A DNA stretch of 7,736 nt from UBA9619 sp964630665 (lineage in GTDB: Bacteria > Pseudomonadota > Gammaproteobacteria > Arenicellales > UBA868). Position numbers and translations under genes: made by a program. Position 1 is the stretch's first letter, and each line of letters begins with the position of its first letter. A model generated the notes under the pieces. The model ran no database searches. It was not told the DNA's origin and saw only the letters and a list, made by a program, of their open reading frames with translations. Location: assembly GCA_964630665.1 (NCBI GenBank), contig CAZVVN010000107.1, positions 1 to 7,736 of the forward strand, read 5' to 3'. Shown one piece after another: positions 1 to 6,104 of this stretch.

Positions 1-119
1 GTGTAAACCACTTCCATGCCGGCGTCACGCAGGTAGGCGGCGACGATCCGGCTGCCCCGGTCGTGTCCGTCCAGTCCCACCTTGGTGACCAGCACCCGGT
101 ACGGGCTCTGAGCGTTCAT
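1..119 (-). CDS. Cobalamin (B12)-binding acyl-CoA mutase small subunit/domain, 5' part only
   Basis: Only the first 39 codons are in the window; the gene continues past the left edge. The visible protein matches the start of the B12-binding domain of methylmalonyl-CoA mutase-type enzymes: a first beta strand (RVLVTKVG, residues 8-15) followed by the DxHxxG signature, here D17-G-H19-D-R-G22. His19 would be the lower axial cobalt ligand that replaces dimethylbenzimidazole in the base-off form. Because the domain begins within a few residues of the start, this is probably a stand-alone small subunit, as in 2-hydroxyisobutyryl-CoA or isobutyryl-CoA mutases and two-subunit methylmalonyl-CoA mutases, and not the C-terminus of a large chain. 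A fusion such as IcmF, which starts with this domain, cannot be excluded. The ATG overlaps the TetR stop codon as ATGA (116-119), so the two genes are probably co-transcribed and translationally coupled. The exact substrate cannot be told. Confidence 0.85.
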   Translation of the reverse strand, partial: MNAQSPYRVLVTKVGLDGHDRGSRIVAAYLRDAGMEVVY

Positions 120-742
120 GCGGCCTGTTCGACCGAGCTCGCACCGCGCCGGATCAGCTGCACGGCCGCCGCAGCGATCCGGGTGGGTTCCGCCCCCTGG
201 TCGCTGTACCAGACTGGCGCATGATTAAGGGCACCCAGCAACAGCAGTCGCAGCAGACGGGCGTCGATTCCGGGAGCCAGCGGCAGTGCTTCGACGTAGC
301 GGCGGAACTTTGATTCGTACCCGTCACGCAGGGCAGCAAGAGCGGGGCCGGCTTGTTGCTCGACGTCGCCGGGCAGGACCCGGATGATCACGCTGGCGTA
401 GGCCGAGCGATCCAGAATGGCTTCCAGGTGTGCAGTGAGTGCTGATTCCAGGGTCTTCCAGGGGCAGTGAATGCCGAGCGTCGCCGACTCGATTCGTTCG
501 GTCACCCGCCTGACGCCTTCTTTGTAGACTTCGACCAGCAGGTCGCACTTAGATGGAAAGTGAACGTAGACTGCACCGGGTGTCATACTGGCGGCGGCGG
601 CGATGTCCCGTACCGTGGTCGATGCGTAGCCCTTTACGGCAAACAGGCTGGCCGCGGCGTCGAGCAGCAGCTGGGCGCGGTTGTTGGTCCGGCGATTGGG
701 CGTGTGGGCAGGCATGGCAGCAATAGGTAAACGAATGTTCAC
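116..742 (-). CDS. TetR/AcrR-family transcriptional regulator
   Basis: A typical one-domain TetR repressor of 208 residues from the GTG at 742, or 199 from the ATG at 715. The N-terminal DNA-binding domain is clear: helix 1 around residues 22-38 (AQLLLDAAASLFAVKGY), then the helix-turn-helix at about 42-65 (TTVRDIAAAASMTPGAVYVHF), ending in the family's usual YxHFPSK. The C-terminal two thirds is variable, helical and ligand-binding, so the inducer cannot be read; the neighbourhood makes an acyl-CoA plausible. The start is uncertain. The GTG has a good Shine-Dalgarno-like GAGGA 9 nt upstream, but a strong promoter places the transcript start at about 736, inside or downstream of that codon. 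This favours the ATG at 715, although that codon has little ribosome-binding sequence. The stop overlaps the downstream cobalamin-binding gene by 4 bp, and an alpha/beta hydrolase gene is divergent 51 bp away. Confidence 0.92.
   Translation of the reverse strand: MNIRLPIAAMPAHTPNRRTNNRAQLLLDAAASLFAVKGYASTTVRDIAAAASMTPGAVYVHFPSKCDLLVEVYKEGVRRVTERIESATLGIHCPWKTLESALTAHLEAILDRSAYASVIIRVLPGDVEQQAGPALAALRDGYESKFRRYVEALPLAPGIDARLLRLLLLGALNHAPVWYSDQGAEPTRIAAAAVQLIRRGASSVEQAA
727..742. promoter_or_regulatory. Candidate TetR operator (imperfect palindrome)
   Basis: The 16-bp site has arms GTAAAC and GTTCAC around a 4-bp centre (GAAT). On the other strand it reads GTGAAC-ATTC-GTTTAC, so five of six arm positions are symmetric. 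It abuts the -10 box of the TetR promoter and covers the predicted transcript start, the usual place for an autorepressor to bind. A -10-like TATACT for the divergent hydrolase lies just beyond it at 745-750, so a bound repressor could affect both directions. Binding by this TetR is inferred from position only. Confidence 0.45.
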
Positions 743-771
743 TTTATACTGTCCTCACCTGAAACTGTAAA
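743..771 (-). promoter_or_regulatory. Sigma70-type promoter of the TetR gene
   Basis: Read on the minus strand, TTTACA (771-766) and TATAAA (748-743) are separated by exactly 17 bp. Each hexamer closely matches the -35 (TTGACA) and -10 (TATAAT) consensus with ideal spacing. The predicted transcript start is near 736. The Shine-Dalgarno-like AGGTGAGGA lies inside the spacer, so it could serve the GTG start only on transcripts that begin farther upstream. Confidence 0.6.
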
Positions 772-793
772 GGCGCCCTGGCGGAAGACCGCA

Positions 794-1618
794 ATGGACA
801 AGAGACTGGCGGTGGTGATTATTCACGGCATCGGCCGGCAAACGCCCGAATTCGCTGATGGCACGATCAAAGCCATCAGCGCGCACCTGGCCGAGCGTGG
901 CCAGGATCCCGACCGCATCGCCTGGCAGCCGGTTTACTGGGACGACATCCTGGAGCCCGCCCAGCAGGCGTACCTGTCGCAGGCCCTGGCGGCGGTGCCG
1001 CTCAATAGCCGGCGCTTGAGGGGCATGGTGGTGTCCGCACTGGGTGATGCGACCGGTTATCGTCAGCTGCCGTCACGGCGCCGGCGAGGCGGGGAAGAGG
1101 TGCGCGTTTATCGACTGGTCCACGCGCGTATTCAGGCCTGTCTGGCAGCTCTTTACCAGGATCAGCTGCACGGCCGTCCCGTACCCCTGGTGATGCTGGC
1201 ACATTCCTTCGGCGGCCACATCCTGTCCAATTACATCTGGGACAGCCAGCGCCGGCCGACCCGGCGGCTGTCGAATTTCGAACGGATGAACTGGCTGACC
1301 GGATTCATCACCTTCGGCTGCAACATCCCATTGTTCACGTTCGCCTGTCGCCGGGTGGTACCGATCAGTTTTCCACCACCGCGACTGCCGGCCCGGCTCA
1401 AGCCGAGCGCCCGCTGGCTCAACTACTACGACCCACATGATGTGCTGGCCTGGCCCCTGAAACCGGTTAACGCCGCGTACGACCGGACGGTACAGGCCGA
1501 TATCGCCGTCAACGTCGGCGGGGCCCTCAGTGGCCGGACGCCCTTTTCGCACCTTCAGTACTGGACCGACCCGCGGTTCACCCGTGAGGTGGCGGATTAC
1601 CTACTGACATTGTTTTAG
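794..1618 (+). CDS. Alpha/beta-hydrolase fold protein, probable cytoplasmic serine hydrolase
   Basis: The 274-residue protein starts with the first core strand and oxyanion-loop sequence VVIIHGIGRQ (residues 7-16), where HGxG is typical of lipase/esterase-like hydrolases. The nucleophile elbow is LAHSFGGH (135-142) with Ser138. It reads A-H-S-F-G, so the first glycine of the usual GxSxG is alanine. A catalytic acid is likely Asp213 or Asp216 in YYDPHD, and His253 in PFSHLQYW is the best candidate for the third triad member. No signal peptide or membrane segment is visible, so it is probably cytoplasmic. GGAAGA 5 nt upstream of the ATG supports the start. It is divergent from the TetR gene and may share its control region. 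The substrate is unknown: ester, thioester and lipid hydrolysis are all possible. The fold is much surer than the function. Confidence 0.85.
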   Translation: MDKRLAVVIIHGIGRQTPEFADGTIKAISAHLAERGQDPDRIAWQPVYWDDILEPAQQAYLSQALAAVPLNSRRLRGMVVSALGDATGYRQLPSRRRRGGEEVRVYRLVHARIQACLAALYQDQLHGRPVPLVMLAHSFGGHILSNYIWDSQRRPTRRLSNFERMNWLTGFITFGCNIPLFTFACRRVVPISFPPPRLPARLKPSARWLNYYDPHDVLAWPLKPVNAAYDRTVQADIAVNVGGALSGRTPFSHLQYWTDPRFTREVADYLLTLF

Positions 1619-1707
1619 GCAGATCATTTCAGCGTGATTCGGTTTCTCACCCTCCTTCGCTGAGCCTGTCAGGCCCTGGCCGGGTTCTGCTTGTACAGTG
1701 GGGACTG

Positions 1708-1735
1708 TTGCGCGAGCCGACCGGTGCACTATCAT
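1708..1735 (+). promoter_or_regulatory. Weak candidate promoter for the amidohydrolase gene
   Basis: A -10-like TATCAT (1730-1735) is preceded at 16 bp by TTGCGC (1708-1713), a poor -35 match. It sits in the 169-bp gap after the hydrolase gene and predicts a transcript start near 1742, upstream of the chosen start at 1788. I see no convincing intrinsic terminator in this gap. Confidence 0.25.
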
Positions 1736-1787
1736 CGGGACCGGGGAAAAAATGACCTGCGCCAGGCGCAAGGTTCCAGGGGGTGCG

Positions 1788-2981
1788 ATGGATCAGCAAC
1801 TATTGAATGATGCCCGTGGGCTGCAGACTCGCACGGTCGCCATGCGCCGGGAGATTCACCGTCATCCAGAACTGGGGCTCGAACTGCCCCGTACCCGGGA
1901 GACCGTCCTTGACGCGCTCTCCGGGCTGGATCTCGAGGTGAGTTGCTCGGAAGCCACTAGCGGGGTGGTCGCGACCCTGCGCGGCGCACGACCCGGCCCG
2001 ACGGTGCTGCTGCGCGGAGACATGGACGCACTGCCGATGTCCGAAGACACCGGTCTGCCGTTTGCCTCCGAGGAACCGGCCCGAATGCACGCCTGCGGTC
2101 ACGATGCCCACACGGCCATGCTGGCCAGCGCCGCGCACCTGCTCAGCGCCAGGGCCGACGCGCTGGTCGGTGATGTGCGCTTCATGTTCCAGCCTGGCGA
2201 GGAAGGCTACGGCGGCGCGAAGATCATGCTCGAGGAGGGCCTACTCGAGGCGCACGGCGCACTGCAGTCGGTTTTCGGGCTGCACGTGGAGCCCAATTTT
2301 CCCTCCGGTGTCATCTGTTGTCGTACCGGTGCTGTGCTGGCCTCGGCCGATACGGTCTGTGCGCGTATCCTCGGTCGCGGTGGGCACGGCTCGATGCCGC
2401 ACCACGCGGCCGACCCGGTGCCGGCTGCCTGCGAAATAGTCCAGGCTATCCAGAGTTTCGTCACGCGTCGATTCAGCGTATTCGGCCCGGTGGTGGCGAC
2501 CGTCGGGCGAATCCAGGCCGGGACCACCAGCAACGTGATACCCGAATGCGCCGAGCTGGACATCACGCTTCGGTCCCTGTCTGGCGAGACCCGCGAACAG
2601 TTGTCGGCCGGCGTGTGCCGACTGGTGGAACAGATCGCCGCGGCACATGGCCTGCGCAGCGAGGCCGATCTCAAGCGGGGATACCCACCAACGATCAACC
2701 ACCCAGCTGGTGTGGAACTGGTTGCTGAAGCTGCCCGGGCACTGCTTGGCGAGGACGGTTACCTGGAGATGTCTGAGCCCCTGATGGCGGCAGAAGATTT
2801 CTCATACCTGTTACAGCGCTACAACGGTGCGTTTGCCTTCCTGGGTGTGGCCCCGCCCGACACCGAGGGCCAGGTAGAGCCGTGTCACTCGAACCGTATG
2901 TTGATCGATGAGGATGCAATGGCGGTCGGTGTGGCGATGCACTGCGCGATCGCGCTGAGTGCTTTGCGCGATGATGCCTGA
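1788..2981 (+). CDS. M20D-family metal-dependent amidohydrolase (hippurate/N-acyl-amino-acid hydrolase type)
   Basis: From the ATG at 1788 the product has 397 residues, the usual size for bacterial M20D amidohydrolases, which cleave the amide bond of N-acyl or N-aroyl amino acids. Visible motifs in order are REIHRHPELG (21-30), RGDMDALP (76-83), the metal-binding HACGHDAH (101-108, with Cys103 and His105), PGEEG (136-140, with the acidic pair Glu138/Glu139), LHVEP (165-169, with His166), the dimerisation-domain GGHGSMPH (198-205), AAEDFSY (334-340, with Glu336) and the late His367 in PCHSNR. All expected metal ligands are present, so the enzyme looks intact. I chose the ATG at 1788 because homology begins right after it and AGGGGG lies 4 nt upstream. 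In-frame starts at 1752 (ATG, weaker GGGG upstream) and 1698 (GTG) would add 12 or 30 residues unlike the family. There is no signal peptide. The next gene follows after 38 bp and is probably co-transcribed. The actual substrate cannot be assigned. Confidence 0.92.
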   Translation: MDQQLLNDARGLQTRTVAMRREIHRHPELGLELPRTRETVLDALSGLDLEVSCSEATSGVVATLRGARPGPTVLLRGDMDALPMSEDTGLPFASEEPARMHACGHDAHTAMLASAAHLLSARADALVGDVRFMFQPGEEGYGGAKIMLEEGLLEAHGALQSVFGLHVEPNFPSGVICCRTGAVLASADTVCARILGRGGHGSMPHHAADPVPAACEIVQAIQSFVTRRFSVFGPVVATVGRIQAGTTSNVIPECAELDITLRSLSGETREQLSAGVCRLVEQIAAAHGLRSEADLKRGYPPTINHPAGVELVAEAARALLGEDGYLEMSEPLMAAEDFSYLLQRYNGAFAFLGVAPPDTEGQVEPCHSNRMLIDEDAMAVGVAMHCAIALSALRDDA

Positions 2982-3019
2982 CCGGATGCTCTGAAGGTGG
3001 CCCGGGAAAGGACAGATCG

Positions 3020-3523
3020 ATGAGCCGGAAACGCGTCACCAGCCCCGCCCGCCGGCTGCTGCTGACAGTGCGCGGCCGGGCTGAAGAGCGACTGGTTTCG
3101 CTGGGTATGCCGAGCAGTTGGCCGGCGTGCCTTGATCTGCTGGACACCCACCAGACCCCGGCGGGGGATGCGACCGGGCAGCCGCTTTTTTATTCCCGCG
3201 AGGAAGTTACCGACACCGCCCAGTTGCTCTACCAGACGTATCGTCTTGAGCACTGGCTGAAGGAGAATGATGCCGAACGGGCGGCCGCAAGCACCATCGA
3301 ACTGATCGAGATGGCTGCTGCTGCGGGGTTCGCGAACGAGCTGGTGGGTACGGCGGTGCCGGCGATCCGTGATCGGCGTCGCCAGCAGGTCAGGAAGGGT
3401 GACCTGCGCTGGTGGCGCCGGGTGGCGGCAGCGCTGCGCAAGCGCGACCAGGCGCTGTCGAGCAGCGAGATCGCCAAGCGCATCGACCCCGTGAGGTACA
3501 ACACCATCCGCAAGTACCTTTAA
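3020..3523 (+). CDS. Hypothetical protein with possible C-terminal helix-turn-helix
   Basis: I do not recognise the family of this 167-residue protein. The start is well supported: AAAGGA lies 7 nt before the ATG. It is basic and soluble-looking, with no signal peptide or membrane segment. Residues 1-25 are Arg/Lys-rich, the middle (about 55-110) is largely helical by eye with an acidic stretch, and about 113-145 is strongly basic (RDRRRQQVRKGD, then LRKRDQ). The last 23 residues, ALSSSEIAKRIDPVRYNTIRKYL, resemble a helix-turn-helix: a serine cap, a first helix SSEIAKRI, a turn at DP and a recognition-like helix RYNTIRKYL at the very end. This suggests nucleic-acid binding but is only a pattern judgement. 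It follows the amidohydrolase by 38 bp on the same strand and converges on the enoyl-CoA hydratase gene. Codon use resembles its neighbours, giving no sign of recent transfer. Confidence 0.8.
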   Translation: MSRKRVTSPARRLLLTVRGRAEERLVSLGMPSSWPACLDLLDTHQTPAGDATGQPLFYSREEVTDTAQLLYQTYRLEHWLKENDAERAAASTIELIEMAAAAGFANELVGTAVPAIRDRRRQQVRKGDLRWWRRVAAALRKRDQALSSSEIAKRIDPVRYNTIRKYL

Positions 3524-3540
3524 CGCCCCTCGCAAGGGCG
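3524..3540. terminator. Possible bidirectional terminator between convergent genes
   Basis: Immediately after the stop at 3523 the sequence forms a 5-bp GC stem, CGCCC (3524-3528) with GGGCG (3536-3540), around a 7-nt loop. It lies in the 27-bp gap between convergent genes. No T-run follows on the plus strand; on the minus strand only a short TTAAA follows. The stem is short, so this is tentative. Confidence 0.3.
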
Positions 3541-3550
3541 AACAGCGGCG

Positions 3551-4306
3551 CTAGGCTAGCTGCTGGCGTGCGCGCTCAGCGGACTGAGGGTCGAGAAAGC
3601 CCTCCAGGGTGGCTTGTGTCTCCATCGCCATGGCCGCTTCCAGGTCGCCGCCCGGTGATGAGCGCAGTGCCCGTTTCAGGTTGTCGACGGGCCCTGGCGG
3701 TAATTCCGCGATGCGCCTGGCGAGCGCAGTGGCTTCGCCCACAACCTGGTCGTCGGAGACTATCCGCCAGTCGAAGCCCAGCTGGCCCGCATCACTGGCG
3801 GTGTAGCGTTCGCCGAACAGGATCATCTCCCGGGCCCGCTGCAGGCCGATCTGATCAACCAACAGGCGGGTCACGCCGCCTGTCACGAACACCCCCAGCG
3901 AGACCTCGGGGAAGAAGAACCGGCACGATTCGGCCATCACTACGAAGTCACAGTTGATGGTCCACTCCAGGCCGCCACCCACTGCCCAGCCATGGATGGC
4001 ACCGACCACCATCTTGTCGTTCAGGCACAGTCCCCGGGTGATGTCCTGGATCTGCTCGATGTAGGCCCTGGTCTTCGCTTCATCAGTACTCTGCTGGCCG
4101 AATTCTTTGAGATCGTCGCCGGCACAGAAAGCGCGGCCCTCGCCGCGCAGTACGATAGTGCGGATACCCGCGTCGCTGTTGGCGTCATCCAGCGCGGCCC
4201 TGAAATCCCGCAGCAGTTCAGGGTTGATGGCGTTCAGGCGGTGGGGCCGGTTGAGTGCAATTGTTGCCACCTTGTCCCAGGTCGAATACAGCACGCTGTC
4301 TTTCAT
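3551..4306 (-). CDS. Enoyl-CoA hydratase/isomerase (crotonase) family protein
   Basis: The 251-residue length is typical of single-domain crotonases, which hydrate or isomerise acyl-CoA esters in the cytoplasm. The N-terminus carries the usual strand pattern (VATIALNRPHRLNAIN, residues 13-28). GRAFCAGDDLKEF (57-69) and HGWAVGGGLEW (105-115) supply the oxyanion-hole loops. Both acidic positions of true hydratases are kept: Glu114 in GGGLEW and Glu134 in FFPEVSLG, equivalent to Glu144 and Glu164 of rat enoyl-CoA hydratase. Hydratase activity is therefore more likely than a one-acid isomerase, though dehydratase or hydrolase activity cannot be excluded. The start is firm: AAGGAG lies 8 nt before the ATG, inside the end of the upstream ligase gene, and the ATG overlaps that gene's stop as ATGA (4303-4306). 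The two are thus translationally coupled, and the ligase's CoA ester may feed this enzyme. The substrate is unknown. Confidence 0.93.
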   Translation of the reverse strand: MKDSVLYSTWDKVATIALNRPHRLNAINPELLRDFRAALDDANSDAGIRTIVLRGEGRAFCAGDDLKEFGQQSTDEAKTRAYIEQIQDITRGLCLNDKMVVGAIHGWAVGGGLEWTINCDFVVMAESCRFFFPEVSLGVFVTGGVTRLLVDQIGLQRAREMILFGERYTASDAGQLGFDWRIVSDDQVVGEATALARRIAELPPGPVDNLKRALRSSPGGDLEAAMAMETQATLEGFLDPQSAERARQQLA

Positions 4307-5613
4307 TGTTCATACTCCTTGATCAGACGTTTGGTTTTACCCTCGGTTCGTGGCAGGGTACCGCTGGCTAGCAGGGTGAGGTCAACCGTCAGTCGCAGCG
4401 TCTCCCCCAGGGCCCGGGCCAGAGTCCGGGCCAGCGCTTCGGAGGGAACGGTCCCCTGTGCGAGCTCGGCTTCCAGCGGCAGCCGGTCGTAGGGCGAGGG
4501 GTGCCTGAGCCGCACCCGGTACTCGCCGTTCAGGTCAGCACACTGATTAATCGCGGCAGCCACGCTGGAGGGGAACGCGTTGACTCCGCGCACGACGACC
4601 ATTTCGTCCGTTCGTCCGATCACCCTGAAACGCGGTGCCGTGCGTCCGCAGGCACAGACATCCGTTGCGGTCAGGCGCACCAGGTCGCCGGTCCTGAAGC
4701 GAAGCAGCGGCTGGCAGTCTTTGCACAGGTTCGTCAGCACCAGTTCTCCCTCCTGCCCGCCTTCCCAGGGCAGTCGCTGGCCGCTATCGGGATCGACCAG
4801 TTCCGGCAGAACGACGTCGAGGGCCAGGAAGTGCAGATCGTTCTGGAAAGTGCACTGTCCAGCGAAGTTGCACAGGACATCACTGACGCCGTAGTTGGCA
4901 TTCATCGCCCGCATGCCCCAGACCTGTTCGAGGCGCTGGCGGAAGACCGGATCATCCAGGCCGGGCTCACCGCCCATGAAGCCCTTGCGCAGACCAAGGT
5001 CGACTGGCGCCAGCCCCGGGAAATGCTCAGCGAGCACCTGCTCAAGGCGCGCCGGGTAGGAGGGAGTGCAGGAGATCGCGTTGACACCGATATCGAGGAT
5101 CGTGCGGATCAGCAGTTGGCTTGCGCCGCTGCCAAACGGGACTACCAGTGCGCCGGTGCTCTCCAGCCCGAGGTGATCTGTCAGACCACCCATCCACAGC
5201 TGGTAGTTAAGGCAGTGAACGACCACATCTCCGGGGCCGAGACCGGCCGCGCTCTGGCTGCGTCCGGCAACGTGGGCCTGTAGCATCGTGTCGGTACTCG
5301 AAAGCGCGAGGTTCATGGCCTGACCGCTGGTCCCGGAGGTGCGGTGCAGCCGCACGATCCTGTCACGCGGATAGTTTAAATAGCTGCCGAACGGCGGGTG
5401 AATCGCCTGGTCAGCTCGCAGCAGCGTCTTGTCGGTCAGCGGTACTTCAGCCAGATCCGACAGCCGAGCCGGTAGTTTGACCGGTGCAGCTGGGTGGTGT
5501 TGCTGGTAGAACGTCGAACCTGCCAGTCGTTTCCGCTGGGTGGTCCAGTGCCGTGCCTGGAACGCGGACAGTTCCTCCAGTGGCGCAAAAGCTGCATCGG
5601 GAAAAAAAGTCAT
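4303..5613 (-). CDS. PaaK-like adenylate-forming acyl/aryl-CoA ligase
   Basis: At 436 residues this matches the phenylacetate-CoA ligase (PaaK) branch of the ANL superfamily, which activates a carboxylic acid with ATP and transfers it to CoA. Motifs in order are the P-loop-like RTSGTSG (91-97), YGVSD (241-245), LRFRTGDL (304-311), the hinge stretch FRVIGRTDEMVVVRGVNAFP (329-348) and the C-terminal PRTEGKTKR (421-429), where Lys426 is the probable catalytic lysine. The acidic residue after YGVS is Asp245, where most relatives have Glu. Cys297, Cys300, Cys320 and Cys322 flank the RTGDL motif and could bind a metal, by pattern only. The ATG at 5613 has no clear Shine-Dalgarno site. The gene overlaps the enoyl-CoA hydratase by 4 bp, forming a two-gene unit. 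No ring hydroxylase, PaaABCDE or PaaG/Z partner is visible, so phenylacetate is not supported as the substrate; an aryl, branched or cyclic acid is equally possible. Confidence 0.9.
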   Translation of the reverse strand: MTFFPDAAFAPLEELSAFQARHWTTQRKRLAGSTFYQQHHPAAPVKLPARLSDLAEVPLTDKTLLRADQAIHPPFGSYLNYPRDRIVRLHRTSGTSGQAMNLALSSTDTMLQAHVAGRSQSAAGLGPGDVVVHCLNYQLWMGGLTDHLGLESTGALVVPFGSGASQLLIRTILDIGVNAISCTPSYPARLEQVLAEHFPGLAPVDLGLRKGFMGGEPGLDDPVFRQRLEQVWGMRAMNANYGVSDVLCNFAGQCTFQNDLHFLALDVVLPELVDPDSGQRLPWEGGQEGELVLTNLCKDCQPLLRFRTGDLVRLTATDVCACGRTAPRFRVIGRTDEMVVVRGVNAFPSSVAAAINQCADLNGEYRVRLRHPSPYDRLPLEAELAQGTVPSEALARTLARALGETLRLTVDLTLLASGTLPRTEGKTKRLIKEYEQ

Positions 5614-5629
5614 GGCGGGTTGTTCGGAA

Positions 5630-5713
5630 TCAGGGAGTGTTTATCCTGCGACGACAGAAGCCCCAGGACATGGTACAAGAGCGGGCCGCCAACCGGTAGC
5701 CAAAACTCCCTGA
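5630..5713. repeat. 9-bp inverted repeat in a divergent intergenic region
   Basis: TCAGGGAGT (5630-5638) and its exact reverse complement ACTCCCTGA (5705-5713) lie 66 bp apart, one near each end of the gap between the ligase gene (minus, from 5613) and the DUF6122-like gene (plus, from 5720). Extending inward, 11 of 12 positions agree. The copies are too far apart for a terminator-like hairpin. Their placement, 17 bp upstream of one start codon and 7 bp upstream of the other, would suit a regulator binding both promoters. Which regulator is unknown. Confidence 0.5.
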
Positions 5714-5719
5714 GACGTA

Positions 5720-6034
5720 ATGACGCCTGTAATCGTTCACAATCTGGCCCACCTCCTGGTGCCCGCTGCGTTCGCCTGGCTGTTTTTCCGGACCCGCTGG
5801 CGAAGCGCCTGGCTGATCATGCTGGCCACGATGCTGGTAGACCTGGATCATCTCTTAGCCGACCCCGTGTTCGATCCCGATCGGTGTGGGCTGGGGTTTC
5901 ATCCTTTGCACAGTTGGCCGGCGATTGCCCTGTATGTGATCGCATTGGGTTTGCCGTGGCTTCGGCTGGTCGCACTGGGCCTGGTCATTCACATGGCTCT
6001 GGACGGGACCGACTGTCTGCGTCTTTGCCTCTGA
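5720..6034 (+). CDS. Small DUF6122-like integral membrane protein
   Basis: The 104-residue protein has about three hydrophobic segments: residues 8-23, 29-42 and 66-92 (the last possibly two short helices). The pattern of His and Asp is striking: H7/H11 in HNLAH, D41/D43/H44 in LVDLDHLL, H61/H64 in FHPLHSW, and H91/D95 in HMALDGTD. These positions recall small membrane proteins annotated DUF6122 and the YdjM/DUF457 group, thought to bind a metal at the membrane. I recognise the DVDHLL-type and HPLHS-type elements, but no biochemical function is established. The ATG at 5720 lacks a clear Shine-Dalgarno site. It precedes msrP by 70 bp on the same strand but probably has its own role, since MsrPQ alone is a complete enzyme. 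Confidence 0.75.
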   Translation: MTPVIVHNLAHLLVPAAFAWLFFRTRWRSAWLIMLATMLVDLDHLLADPVFDPDRCGLGFHPLHSWPAIALYVIALGLPWLRLVALGLVIHMALDGTDCLRLCL

Positions 6035-6104
6035 GCGCCACGCATTGGGTTGAGGCGAAAGGTGCATAATGGCCGCGCACCCGAACTGAGCAAGACCTAA
6101 CCGT

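Noticed and set aside
1629..1664. Inverted TCAGCG/CGCTGA downstream of the hydrolase gene as a terminator
   Set aside because: The 6-bp arms enclose a loop of more than 20 nt and no T-run follows, so it does not look like an intrinsic terminator.
1698..1787. A 30-residue N-terminal extension of the amidohydrolase from a GTG start
   Set aside because: The added residues do not resemble the family, while the ATG at 1788 has a good ribosome-binding site and begins the known domain.
2885..3535. A 216-codon open frame on the minus strand across the end of the amidohydrolase gene and the 3020-3523 gene
   Set aside because: It overlaps two better-supported plus-strand genes with Shine-Dalgarno sites, and its translation is Arg/Ala/His-rich with no domain pattern.
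4501..5283. A 260-codon open frame on the plus strand, antisense to the PaaK-like ligase
   Set aside because: It lies wholly inside a clearly conserved gene on the other strand, shows no recognisable motif, and is expected from GC-rich codon use opposite a real gene.
6069..6089. A six-codon reading frame before msrP as a possible leader peptide
   Set aside because: It has no ribosome-binding site, no regulatory codon run and no attenuator-like hairpins; such a short frame is expected by chance.
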